Of a stretch of 64,000 nucleotides of DNA, positions 33,962-42,491 are shown one piece after another. Numbering within the stretch: the first letter of the stretch is position 1; each line of letters begins with the position of its first letter. This DNA is from Planctomycetota bacterium (lineage in GTDB: Bacteria > Planctomycetota > J058). The translations under genes and the position numbers were made by a program. Location: NCBI GenBank assembly GCA_023954375.1, contig JAMLIC010000013.1, positions 124,001 to 188,000 of the forward strand, in the 5' to 3' direction. Below the pieces are notes generated by a model. It worked only from the letters and a program-made list of their open reading frames with translations, did no database searches and was not told where the DNA came from.

Positions 33962-36883
33962 TCACAGCGGGGACTCGAGCGCGGGCCGCGCCAGCGTGAA
34001 CCCGTGGTACGCGGCGAGGTCGCGGATCGCCTCGACGTGCATCTTCGTCACGCGCCCCCACGAGAAGTGCTCGTTCATGCGCGAGAGGCCGAGGAGGAGC
34101 GTCTCCGCCATGCAGGCGAACACGTGGTCGGGCTCGAGCGGCAGGCCGGCCAGGACGAGCCCCTGCGGCCGGGGGAGGCGCACGATCCCGCCGCGGAGCA
34201 CGCGCACGTCGGGGCGCTCGCGCAGGACCTCGGGGGCGGTGTCCTCCGGCACGGCGAGGTCGCAGATCACGCGCGGCCCGGGGCCCAGGTGCCGCGGATA
34301 GATCACCGGGTCGGGCGTGCTCGAGGCCGACACGATCAGGTCGCACGCGCGCAGCCCAACGGGGTCGGTGCGCACCTGCACCGGCGCCTCGTCGCCCAGC
34401 TCCCGCTCGAGGCCCTCGACGATCGCCAGGCCGATGCGCTCGAGGTCGTCCTCCGCCGCGCGCACCCGCCGGTAGGTCTCGGTCGGCGCGAGGACCCGGC
34501 CGACGCCCGTGGGCGGGCGGTCCGGCTCACGGCGCAGGAGCTTGTATGTCTCGAAGTAGACCTCGCCCGCCACGCGCCGCAGCCGCGGCTCCATGTGCGG
34601 CCGGCCGACGAGCACCAGGCGCGGCACGCGGTCGGCCATCATCTGCGCGTAGAGCGAGCAGATGTTCCCCGTCGCCCCGAGCGCGCCCAGGCAGGCCGTG
34701 GAGAGGTCGATCCCCGCCTCCTCGGCCGCGCCGACGAGGGCCTCGACCCCCGCGGCGACGGTCATCGCGTTGCCGCTGGTGATCCCCACGCGGTCCTCGG
34801 AGATCCGCGTCCCCTGGCCGGTGATGATCGAGGTGTAGCCGCCCAGGCCGACGATCGACGAGCCCTGCCGCCGCGCCAGGCGCACCCCGGCCAGGACCTT
34901 GTCCTCGACCCAGCGGACGCTCCCCTCGTCGAACGCGCGCTGGATCTGCGTCGGCGTCACCGGCACGCCGACGAGCGAGAGGTGCACGCGCTCGCCGATC
35001 GCCGACTCGACGATCGCCGCCTCGGAGACGAACGGGTCGAGCAGGCGGTGGGTGCGGTCGAGGTAGCGCTCGAGCGCCGCGTCGTCGAACCCCCCGAGCC
35101 CCGGGTCCCAGTGGCGCAGGTGCCCGGCGCGGATGAAGTGGGCCAGGAACGACACGCGCCCGGCGTAGGGCGGGACGCTCGTCGCGCGCCGCGGCCGCGT
35201 CGCCGCGCGGACGATCGGCCCCGTCCCCGAGCGCGACGCGTCGGCCGGGCGCGGGGCCGCCCCCGTCGCGTCGGCGCACAGGTAGCGGATCAGCCGGTCG
35301 CCGCGGTCGTGCTCGAGCAGCGCGAGCGCGCGCTCGACCGCGGCCAGGAAGCGGTCCACCTGCGCGTCCGTCACGAACGCGCTCGGCTGGATCCTGAGCG
35401 TCTCCGGCCGCGAGAGGGTCGGCAGGACGCGCACGCGCTCCTCGTCGAGGAGGAACCCGGCGACGACGAACCCGAGGAGCCCCTGGCTGGCGAGCTGGCG
35501 CAGGGTGGGGCTCTCCGCGTCGTCGCGCCGCGCCAGCTCGAGGCCGATCATCAGGCCCCGCCCGCGCACGTCGACGACCTGCCGGGGGAAGCGCGCCCGG
35601 AGGGCCAGGAGCCCCGCGCGCAGGCGCTCGCCCTGGCGACGCGCGCGGCCGAGCGCGTCGTCCTCGCCCGTGATCACGTCGAGCGCGGCCAGGGCCACGC
35701 GCGACGAGAGGTCGTCCTCGGCGAAGGTGGACGTGTGCAAGGTGCCGAACTCCTCGCGGTAGCGCGCGGAGTCGACGAGCAAGGCCGACACCTTGGCCAG
35801 GCCGCCGCCGAGCGCCTTCGAGAGGACGTAGTAGTCGGCGACGACCCCGTCCTGCTCGGACGCGAGGAACGTCCCGGTGCGCCCGCAGCCGGTCTGGACC
35901 TCGTCGAGCACGAGCGGGAAGCCGGCCTCGCGGGCGGCCTCCTGCGCGGCGAGGAGCCACGCGGCCCCGACCTCGTGCACGCCGCCCTCGCCCTGGAGCG
36001 GCTCCGCGAACAGGGCCGCCACGCGCGAGATCGGGCGCTCCTGCAGGCGGACGTGGCCCTCGTCCGAGATCACCAGGTCGAGGTAGGTCTGGCGGGCCTC
36101 CCGCACCCGCTCGGCGAGCGCGCCCACGTCGCCGCGGGGGAGGAAGACCACCTCCACGCCGAGGCGGCGGAACGGGCGCCGCGCCTCCGGCGACCAGGTG
36201 AGCTTGAGGCTGCCGGTGGTCTTGCCGTGGAACGCGCCCTCGAGCGCCAGGAACAGCGGCGGCTCCTCGGCCAGGCGCGTGTTGTGCACGAGGACCTGGT
36301 GGAACACCTCCTCGAGGTCGGGCTCGCTCCCGGCGGGCATGCCCAGCCGCGCCCCGACCTCGGCGAGCACGCGCGGCACGACGTCGCACTGCCGGTTGCG
36401 CAGCTTGCCCTGGATCGCCCGGTGGTGCTCGCGGTGGCCCTCGACGATGTCCTGCACGCGGCGGTCGCGCTCGAGCTCGGCGTGCTTGATCGCGGCCTCG
36501 ACCGCCTCCGCGCCGGTGTTCCCCAGCGTGACGACGTAGCGGCGCCCGCTGTAGGCCCCGACGAGGTCCGACAGCCGCCGGCAGAGCGCCCCGGCCGCCA
36601 CGCGGTGCGAGCCCTGCGCGTGGAACGGGGCCCGCTCGTCGAGCGCCGCGCGCAGGGCGCCGGCGACCGCCGGGTGGTGGTGGCCGAGGAGCCCCACGCC
36701 GTACCCCCCGGCCATGTCGAGCACCTCGACCTCCGCGCCGCGCGCGTCGCGCGTCCAGAGGAGGTCGCCCTCCGCGCGGTGGTAGACCGCGTCGAGGCGG
36801 CAGGCCTCGAGGACCCGCATGAGGTGCGGGCGGGCGAAGCGGCCGTAGTCCGCGGGCTCGGTCCGGGTCGGAGCGTGGGTCAC
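33962..36883 (-). CDS. Class III PLP aminotransferase fused to an acyl-ACP reductase-like domain
   Basis: A 973-aa fusion. Residues about 20-470 are a class III (ornithine/acetylornithine-type) aminotransferase: GNTGAEAVEAAIKHAE, HGKTTGSLKLT, PLVLDEVQTGCGRTG and PLP lysine Lys356 in LSKALGGG. Residues about 576-973 resemble cyanobacterial long-chain acyl-ACP reductase: GLGGYTSIITGQG, SGNAMTVAAGVEAL, a Rossmann GALGATGN (733-740) and the end HVFACMAETLL...HFSWGR. Cys924 falls at the acylated active-site cysteine of that enzyme. Predicted chemistry: reduce an ACP-bound acyl group to an aldehyde, then transaminate it to a primary amine. The GTG start overlaps the ACP stop (GTGA). Confidence 0.8.
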   Translation of the reverse strand: MTHAPTRTEPADYGRFARPHLMRVLEACRLDAVYHRAEGDLLWTRDARGAEVEVLDMAGGYGVGLLGHHHPAVAGALRAALDERAPFHAQGSHRVAAGALCRRLSDLVGAYSGRRYVVTLGNTGAEAVEAAIKHAELERDRRVQDIVEGHREHHRAIQGKLRNRQCDVVPRVLAEVGARLGMPAGSEPDLEEVFHQVLVHNTRLAEEPPLFLALEGAFHGKTTGSLKLTWSPEARRPFRRLGVEVVFLPRGDVGALAERVREARQTYLDLVISDEGHVRLQERPISRVAALFAEPLQGEGGVHEVGAAWLLAAQEAAREAGFPLVLDEVQTGCGRTGTFLASEQDGVVADYYVLSKALGGGLAKVSALLVDSARYREEFGTLHTSTFAEDDLSSRVALAALDVITGEDDALGRARRQGERLRAGLLALRARFPRQVVDVRGRGLMIGLELARRDDAESPTLRQLASQGLLGFVVAGFLLDEERVRVLPTLSRPETLRIQPSAFVTDAQVDRFLAAVERALALLEHDRGDRLIRYLCADATGAAPRPADASRSGTGPIVRAATRPRRATSVPPYAGRVSFLAHFIRAGHLRHWDPGLGGFDDAALERYLDRTHRLLDPFVSEAAIVESAIGERVHLSLVGVPVTPTQIQRAFDEGSVRWVEDKVLAGVRLARRQGSSIVGLGGYTSIITGQGTRISEDRVGITSGNAMTVAAGVEALVGAAEEAGIDLSTACLGALGATGNICSLYAQMMADRVPRLVLVGRPHMEPRLRRVAGEVYFETYKLLRREPDRPPTGVGRVLAPTETYRRVRAAEDDLERIGLAIVEGLERELGDEAPVQVRTDPVGLRACDLIVSASSTPDPVIYPRHLGPGPRVICDLAVPEDTAPEVLRERPDVRVLRGGIVRLPRPQGLVLAGLPLEPDHVFACMAETLLLGLSRMNEHFSWGRVTKMHVEAIRDLAAYHGFTLARPALESPL

Positions 36884-37137
36884 GGCGAGCGTCGGTCGGC
36901 CAGGCGCCGCTCGATGTAGGCGGCGATGTCGCCGAGCGTCTCCATGTCGGCCAGCTCCTGGTCGTCGATCGCGAGGTCGAACGCCTGCTCGAGCTCGACG
37001 ACGAGCTCCATGGCCTTCACCGAGTCGAGGCCGAAGTCGATCAGGCGCGAGCCGGGCGCGACCCGGGACGGGTCGACCCCGGTCTTCCGGGCCACGAGGT
37101 CCGCGAGGACCCGGAACACGCCACTCGGCCCGCTCAT
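36880..37137 (-). CDS. Acyl carrier protein
   Basis: An 85-aa carrier protein with the phosphopantetheine site DFGLDSVKAMELV (Ser39) and an acidic helix II region (ELEQAFDLAIDDQELADM). It differs from a housekeeping AcpP by the extended N-terminus and by its site (DSVK rather than DSLD), so it is probably a dedicated carrier. Its stop overlaps the start of the aminotransferase-reductase, making it the expected substrate donor for the reductase domain. Confidence 0.85.
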   Translation of the reverse strand: MSGPSGVFRVLADLVARKTGVDPSRVAPGSRLIDFGLDSVKAMELVVELEQAFDLAIDDQELADMETLGDIAAYIERRLADRRSP

Positions 37138-37203
37138 GTCGACCTGCCGTCCCCGCCGCCCCGACTGTACCGCCGCGGGGGTGGGGCCGCCAACGATCGC
37201 CGC

Positions 37204-37797
37204 TCAGGGCCGGGTCAGGAACACCTGCGCCCAGTAGGGGCCGGGCGACCGCACGACGCCGACGCCGAGGTGGGTGTAGGCGGGGTCGAGGATGTTCGCG
37301 CGGTGGCCGGGCGAGTTCATCCACGCCGTCACGACCGCCTGCGGCGTCGGCTGGCCCATGGCGATGTTCTCGCCGACCCGGGTGAAGCCGCTGGCGCCGA
37401 GGAGCTGCAGCCGGTCGAGCGGCGACCAGCCCTCCGGCGTGTTGTGGGCGAAGTAGCCGCGCCCGCGCATGTCCTCGACGTGCGCCTTGGCCGCCTGGGT
37501 GGCCGCGCCGTCCGCGAGCAGCCAGGGCAGGCCGTTGTTCGCCCGCTGCTGGTTGGTGAGCGACAGCACCTCCTGCGCGAACGTGGCCTCGGTCGCGTCG
37601 TGGGTCTTGAGGGGGTTGCCGAACGCGTCGTTGACGTACCAGTAGTTCGACCCGACCTGGCCCGGGTTGGTGGTGCCCGCGCCGCCGCCACCGCCGCCGC
37701 TGCTGCTGCGGCTGCTCCCGCCGCACCCGACCGCCCCCAGGGCGCAGGTCGCGAGCAGCGCGAGGTGGATCGCCCAGGTCAGACGCGGCGTCACCAT
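37204..37797 (-). CDS. CAP/SCP-domain lipoprotein
   Basis: Begins MVTPRLTWAIHLALLATCAL with the lipobox AVGC (Cys25), so it should be an anchored lipoprotein. A Ser/Gly-rich linker (SSRSSSGGGGGG) follows. Residues about 68-195 form a CAP (SCP/PR-1) domain: LTNQQRANNGLPWL, FAHNTPEGWSPLDRL, GENIAMGQ, SPGHRANILDP and HLGVGVVRSPGPYW. The metal-site-like His and Glu positions appear retained. CAP proteins are extracellular, with varied lipid-binding or proteolytic roles. It sits 66 bp upstream of the ACP gene, same strand. Confidence 0.83.
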   Translation of the reverse strand: MVTPRLTWAIHLALLATCALGAVGCGGSSRSSSGGGGGGAGTTNPGQVGSNYWYVNDAFGNPLKTHDATEATFAQEVLSLTNQQRANNGLPWLLADGAATQAAKAHVEDMRGRGYFAHNTPEGWSPLDRLQLLGASGFTRVGENIAMGQPTPQAVVTAWMNSPGHRANILDPAYTHLGVGVVRSPGPYWAQVFLTRP

Positions 37798-37874
37798 GTC
37801 CCCTCCGGCCGCCCGCGGCGGCCCGTGTGGTTGTGACGGGGCCGGGCCCGCTTCGCAATGCCCGGCGGGGCCCG

Positions 37875-38924
37875 CTACCCCCCGGCGAGGAGGCGGGCGA
37901 GCGCCAGCCGGCCGGGGAGGCCCGCCTTGCGGAGCACCCGGCCGAGGTGGACGTTCACGGTCGCGGGCGAGATCCCCAGGCGCCTGGCGATCTCGCGGTT
38001 CGAGAGCCCTCGCGCGGCCAGGGCCGCCGCGGCGGCCTCGCGCGGGGACAGGCCCGCGCGCCGCGCGAGGGCGTCGATGGGCGCGAGGGGCGTCCCGCGC
38101 GCCAGGACGGTCAGGACGCGCGGGGCGGGGGCGCGCTCGAGGAGCGTCGAGCGCGCGCGGACGACCTGACCGCCCGCGTGAGGGAGGTCGAGCTCGGCCG
38201 CGCGCCCGACCTCGACCCCGGGCGCGGCGAGGCGTCGCACGACCTCGAGGAGCGCGTCCGACGGGAACCCCGGGAGCGCCCTGGCGAGCGCCAGGCCGCC
38301 CGCGTCGACGTCCACGACCTCGCCCCCGGCGTCGAAGATGACGACCCCGCGCCCCGCGGCGCCCTCCGCCCCGACGGCCCGCGCGCGGCCGGCGAGCGCC
38401 TCGCGCAGCAGGCTGCCGAACGCCGCGCGCGCCAGGTCGGGCGCGACGAGCTCGAGCGCCGCGCGCTCCCTGTGGGCGAAGTCGCAGCCCCCGCGCTCGC
38501 GGTGCAGGGCGAAGGAGAGCCACCCGCCGCCCGGGACGCGGACCACGAGCCCGAGGACGTGGCGCAGGCCGAGGCGGCCCAGGAGGTCCCCCGTGTAGGG
38601 GTCCGCGCCGAAGCGCTGCGCCGGGAGGAGGTCGGAGAGCGTCAGGGGGCGCCCGGGCCGCGCCGCGGCGACCTTCGGGCAGGGGTCGAACGGCAGGTAG
38701 TGGCGCGGGTAGGCCTCGACGTCTGCCGGCTCGAGGTCCCGGAAGAACGCCCGGCCGCCGCCCTGCCGCAGCAGGGGGTCGACGACGATCGCCGAGACGG
38801 CCGCGCTCGGCACGACGGCGCGGAGCGCCGAGGTGATCGCGGCGAAGCGGCCCTCGAAGTCGGCGGCCACCGACGCGTCGCGCGCGACCTGCAGGAGCGC
38901 GTCCACCTCGCGCGCGTCGAACAC
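37875..38924 (-). CDS. LuxR-type regulator with GAF-like and PAS-like domains
   Basis: A 349-aa transcription factor. Residues about 1-180 form a GAF-like input (PSAAVSAIVVDPLLRQGGGR, FALHRERGGCDFAHRERAAL). About 190-275 is PAS-like (GRGVVIFDAGGEVVDVDAGG). The C-terminal HTH (about 288-345) reads GLSPREAAAAALAARGLSNR, then GISPATVNVHLGRV. No receiver domain or phosphorylation site is present, so it responds to a ligand or partner. Its partner at 38983 has the same layout, so they are probably a duplicated pair. The GTG start is preceded by a G-rich stretch. Confidence 0.85.
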   Translation of the reverse strand: MFDAREVDALLQVARDASVAADFEGRFAAITSALRAVVPSAAVSAIVVDPLLRQGGGRAFFRDLEPADVEAYPRHYLPFDPCPKVAAARPGRPLTLSDLLPAQRFGADPYTGDLLGRLGLRHVLGLVVRVPGGGWLSFALHRERGGCDFAHRERAALELVAPDLARAAFGSLLREALAGRARAVGAEGAAGRGVVIFDAGGEVVDVDAGGLALARALPGFPSDALLEVVRRLAAPGVEVGRAAELDLPHAGGQVVRARSTLLERAPAPRVLTVLARGTPLAPIDALARRAGLSPREAAAAALAARGLSNREIARRLGISPATVNVHLGRVLRKAGLPGRLALARLLAGG

Positions 38925-38982
38925 GGTCCCCCCCGGAGTTCTTAGCGGCCGGGGTCGTCGAGCGCCAGGCGCGCGCCCGGCG

Positions 38983-40029
38983 TCATCCCTGCGGGGGGAC
39001 GGCGCCCATGAGGACGTGGAACAGCTCGGTGCGGCCGGGGACGCGCGCCTTGCGGAACACGTTCGACAGGTGGAAGCGCACCGCCCGCTCGGAGACCTGC
39101 AGCCGGTGCGCGATCCCGCGGTTGCCCAGCCCCTCGGGCGCCAGGGCCGCGACCTCTCGCTCGCGCTCGGTCAGCCCGACGCGCTCGGCCGCGGCGTGGA
39201 AGTACTCGGCCGAGCCGCCGGGCAGGACCTCGAGGACCACGAGCGCGCACGGCGCCCCGGCGGGCCCCTCGATCGGCGAGAGGCTCGCGCGGACGAGGCC
39301 GTCGCCGGCCTCGAGCAGGCGGGTCCCCCGCCCGGCGCGCGCCGCGTCCGAGAGGGCTTCCATGGCGCGCGGGTCGTGCGCGAGCAGCCGCTTCAGCAGG
39401 GCGAGCCCGCGGTCGTCGGCGTGGAGCAGCTCGCCCTGGCGGTCGAGGAGGAGGCCGCCGGCGCCCGTCGTCGCCGCGGCCGGGCCCGCGAGCAGGGCGA
39501 CGCGCTCCGCGAGCACCGCGCCGTGAGCCGCACGTGCCAGGTCGGGCGCGACGAGCTGCATGAGCTCGCGCTCGCGCCGCGTGAAGTCTCCGAGCGGGCC
39601 CTCGCGCTGGAGCGCGATGGCGACGCGGTCGTGCTCCCCGAGCCGCTGGGTGAGGCCCATGATCCAGCGGACCCCGAGTGGTTTCAGGAAGTCGGACGTG
39701 AACTCCGTCCTCCCGAAGGTGCTCGACGGCATGCACTCGCTGAGCGAGACGGGTGACCCCCGCGCCTGCTCGATCGACCGGCCCATGGGGTCGAGGTGAC
39801 GGTAGTGATGTGCGTACCGGAGCAGCGTGTCCTGCTCACCGTTCCAGAACACGACGTGCGTCGGCCGGCCTTCCCTGTCGAGGACGAAGCAGGAGACGGT
39901 CTGCGCCGGCACGAGAACCGACAGCGAGCTGGCGAGCGGATTCATCCGCTCGAGGAACGAGCTGCCGCTCGATGCCTCGCGGGCGATCCGCTGGATCAGC
40001 CTTACCTCGTCCAGGGAGACGCGGCCCAT
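38983..40029 (-). CDS. LuxR-type regulator, paralog of the 37875 protein
   Basis: A 348-aa regulator of the same architecture: GAF-like region (about 1-180: SLSVLVPAQTVSCFVLDREG, RVAIALQREGPLGDFTRRER), PAS-like region (GAGGLLLDRQGELLHADDRG), and HTH (about 288-346) GLTEREREVAALAPEGLGNR, then VSERAVRFHLSNVFRKA. The chosen ATG follows GGAGG closely; the frame is open further upstream. It is divergent from the operon at 40187, the natural target. The two regulator genes are 58 bp apart. Confidence 0.85.
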   Translation of the reverse strand: MGRVSLDEVRLIQRIAREASSGSSFLERMNPLASSLSVLVPAQTVSCFVLDREGRPTHVVFWNGEQDTLLRYAHHYRHLDPMGRSIEQARGSPVSLSECMPSSTFGRTEFTSDFLKPLGVRWIMGLTQRLGEHDRVAIALQREGPLGDFTRRERELMQLVAPDLARAAHGAVLAERVALLAGPAAATTGAGGLLLDRQGELLHADDRGLALLKRLLAHDPRAMEALSDAARAGRGTRLLEAGDGLVRASLSPIEGPAGAPCALVVLEVLPGGSAEYFHAAAERVGLTEREREVAALAPEGLGNRGIAHRLQVSERAVRFHLSNVFRKARVPGRTELFHVLMGAVPPQG

Positions 40030-40186
40030 GTCCTCCGTGATAACGAGGGCCGCCGTCGGCCGCCAGATAGGCCGGTGGAACAGCGGTTTCGTTGTTGTCA
40101 AGTGGCAAGCTCGCCAGGTTCCCATCCGTCCCCCTGCGGGTTTCCTGTCCGTGACGTGGCCGATCGCCGCGCCCTGGAGGGGGAGC

Positions 40187-41185
40187 GTGGAGCTGACCGA
40201 CTGGACCTTCCGCCTGGCCGGACCCGACGACGCCCCGGCCCTGCTGGACCTCGTGCGACGGGCCTACGTGGGGAGCTACCCCGAGCTGCGCGGCGGGGAG
40301 GCCGCCCTGGCCGACGCCATCGAGCGCCGGGAGGCCGCCTACGCCCTCGCGCTCGACCCGTCCGGGGAGCACGCGGGGCAGGTGGCCCTCGAGCGGCGCG
40401 GCGTCGCGCTGTGGGAGCACGGGCGGGCCGTCGTCCACCCCCGCTGGCGCGGGCTGGGCCTCCTGGCGCGCATGAGCCAGGTCCTGTTCGAGGCCTGGGC
40501 CCCGGCCCGCGGGGTCGACTTCGTCGTCGGGCGCTCGGTGACCAACCACGTGCGCACGCAGCGCTACAACGAGGCGGCGGGCTTCGTCCCCCTCGGGCTC
40601 CTCCTGGGCGTCTGGGCGCCGACGCTGCGCGTCCTCGGCCTGCCGCAGGCCGTGCAGCCGATCTCCGCCCTGCTCGTGGGCAAGGCGCTCGGCTCCTCCT
40701 TGTCGCCGCGCCCCCTCGCCCTGGAGGGCGCCGATCGCGAGCGCGCCCGGGCCGTCCTCGACGCGCTCGGGGCGCCGACGCGTCGGGCCCGCCCGCGCCG
40801 CCGCGCGGCGCTGTCGGCCGTCCGTCGCGTCGAGCAGGGCGGGCGGCTGGTGCACGTCCAGCTCGCCGCGGCCGCGGGCCCGACCCACACCGTCGACCGC
40901 GACCTCCTCCGGCGGGAGGTCGACCAGGGGGCGCGCGTGGTGTGGGTGGACGTGCCCGCCGCCCACGCGCGCGCCGCGGCGGCGCTCGCCGGCCTGCGCG
41001 ACCAGGGGCTCACGTGGGCGGCGTACCTGCCGAACGGCGGCGCGGCGGGCGAGGACGTCGTGCGGCTCCAGGCGTACCTCGACACCCCGCTCGCGGCGAG
41101 CGAGGTGCAGGTCGTCGAGCGCGCCCGGCCCCTGCGCGACCTCGTCCTCGCCGAGGCCGCCCGGGTCATGGAGGTCGCCGCGTGA
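40187..41185 (+). CDS. GNAT-family N-acyltransferase
   Basis: A 332-aa protein with an N-terminal GNAT domain (about 1-150): DDAPALLDLVRRAYVGSYPE and the acetyl-CoA-binding motif VVHPRWRGLGLLARMSQVLF, then the VVGRSVTNHVRTQRYNEAAG strand. Residues about 160-332 are a second, GNAT-like but degenerate half (WVDVPAAHARAAAALAGLRD, TWAAYLPNGGAAGEDVVRL). The GTG start has GGAGGGGG before it. First gene of a four-gene overlapping operon; a candidate for acylating a fatty amine made by the nearby fusion (inference). Confidence 0.75.
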   Translation: MELTDWTFRLAGPDDAPALLDLVRRAYVGSYPELRGGEAALADAIERREAAYALALDPSGEHAGQVALERRGVALWEHGRAVVHPRWRGLGLLARMSQVLFEAWAPARGVDFVVGRSVTNHVRTQRYNEAAGFVPLGLLLGVWAPTLRVLGLPQAVQPISALLVGKALGSSLSPRPLALEGADRERARAVLDALGAPTRRARPRRRAALSAVRRVEQGGRLVHVQLAAAAGPTHTVDRDLLRREVDQGARVVWVDVPAAHARAAAALAGLRDQGLTWAAYLPNGGAAGEDVVRLQAYLDTPLAASEVQVVERARPLRDLVLAEAARVMEVAA

Positions 41186-41766
41186 CGGGCACGCTGCCCC
41201 TCCTGCGCACGCGCCTCGAGCTCGACCGCGCCCTGCGCCAGCGCCCCTTCTTCGCCCGGACGCTCGCCGGCCGCCTCTCGCGGCGCGAGTACCTCGACCT
41301 GCTCTTCCAGCTCGCCGCGCTGGCCGACGGCGTCGACCCCACGCAGCAGATGCGGGAGGTCGTCCGCGCCGACGGCGCCGCGCTCGGCCAGGTCCCGCCG
41401 ACGGCGGTGTGCGCGGCGGCGCGCATGCTCGCCCGGGCCGCCCGCGGCGGCGAGCTCGGGCCGGCGGCCGGCGACGTCGCCCTCGCCGTCCTCGGCAGCC
41501 CGTGGGCCGACGAGGCCTGCGCCCGCCTCGAGGAGCGCTACCCCGAGGCGACCGGCCTCCTGGCCGCGCTCGGCGCGCGCGGCGCGCAGGCCCTGGCGCG
41601 GCTCGAGGCGGCCCTCGACGACGAGCGCCGCGACCCGCGCGCGATCTACGGCTTCGCCGAGCTGGTCCGGGGCGCGTTCCTCGGCCTGGCCGCGCACCTC
41701 GAGACCACCTGGCCGGCGCCGGTGGCCTCCTTCGCCCCCCTACGAGCCCCCGGAGGACTCCAATGA
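41182..41766 (+). CDS. Heme-oxygenase-like fold protein without obvious metal ligands
   Basis: A 194-aa helical protein with the layout of the heme oxygenase/TenA-like superfamily: LRTRLELDRALRQRPFFART, REYLDLLFQLAALADG, and a long C-terminal pair of helices. The conserved Glu/His ligands of diiron members are not evident, and the heme-axial His cannot be placed with certainty, so enzymatic function is doubtful. It may be a structural partner of the next protein. Starts at GTG overlapping the GNAT stop (GTGA), ends overlapping the next ATG (ATGA). Confidence 0.5.
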   Translation: MTGTLPLLRTRLELDRALRQRPFFARTLAGRLSRREYLDLLFQLAALADGVDPTQQMREVVRADGAALGQVPPTAVCAAARMLARAARGGELGPAAGDVALAVLGSPWADEACARLEERYPEATGLLAALGARGAQALARLEAALDDERRDPRAIYGFAELVRGAFLGLAAHLETTWPAPVASFAPLRAPGGLQ

Positions 41767-42491
41767 TGCTGACCGCCACCCCCATCGCCTGCGTCGTGAT
41801 CGAGCGCGCGCGCGAGGCCGCCCTGCGCCTGGAGGAGCACCCCTTCTACGCGCGCCTGCTCGACGGGAGCGCGTCGCGCGAGGAGTACGCCGCCTGGCTC
41901 GTGCAGATGCACAAGTACGTGCGCCACACGTCCAGGTCGCTGCGCGGCCTCGTCGTGGCCACCGCGGGTGCGGCAGGCGATGAGCTCACCGAAGCGCTCC
42001 ACGAGTACGCCGTCGAGGAGCTGCAGGGCGAGGCCGGCCACGACGAGCTCATCGTGCGTGATCTCGCCGCCCTCTGGGGAATCACTCCGGACGCGGCGCT
42101 GGGCCGGATCGAGCGCGCCCCGACCTGCCCGGCCGCCGCGAGCTGGCAGGCCCAGCTCGACACACTCCTGGCGCGCTTCCCCGAGGGGATCGTCGGCTTC
42201 GCCGTGACCCTGGAGACGATCGCCTCGCTCCACGCAGATCGGACCCGCCATGGGCTCCTCGAGCGCGACCCCTCGCTCGCAGGGGCCGTCTCCTTCCTCG
42301 AGGCCCACCGGGCCGAGGTGGAGGAGGCGCACGGCGCCGAGGGCGCCGCCCAGCTGGACGCCCTGTCCGGGGCGCGCGCGCGCAGCAGCGCCTTCTTCTA
42401 CGCGAGCGCCGCCCTGACGCTCTACGAGGGGATCGTCTGGTACCTGCACGAGCGCTTCGCCGGGCGCGCCGTCCACGAGGTCACGGCGTGA
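41763..42491 (+). CDS. Heme-oxygenase-like diiron oxidase family protein
   Basis: A 242-aa protein of the iron-containing redox enzyme / HDO family. Putative diiron ligands by eye: Glu90 and His93 in GEAGH, Glu151 in VTLETIAS, and His182, Glu187 and His190 in EAHRAEVEEAH. The spacings resemble those of UndA-type enzymes (E-x2-H, then E about 58 later, then H/E/H). Family members use O2 for fatty acid decarboxylation, N-oxygenation or nitrile formation, so an amine or acyl chain is a sensible substrate. Third gene of the overlapping operon. Confidence 0.65.
   Translation: MMLTATPIACVVIERAREAALRLEEHPFYARLLDGSASREEYAAWLVQMHKYVRHTSRSLRGLVVATAGAAGDELTEALHEYAVEELQGEAGHDELIVRDLAALWGITPDAALGRIERAPTCPAAASWQAQLDTLLARFPEGIVGFAVTLETIASLHADRTRHGLLERDPSLAGAVSFLEAHRAEVEEAHGAEGAAQLDALSGARARSSAFFYASAALTLYEGIVWYLHERFAGRAVHEVTA

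Noticed and set aside
40096..40101. Minus-strand TTGACA as a complete promoter
   Set aside because: No -10 hexamer lies at 16-18 bp; the best AT-rich hexamer (TATCTG) is 26 bp away.
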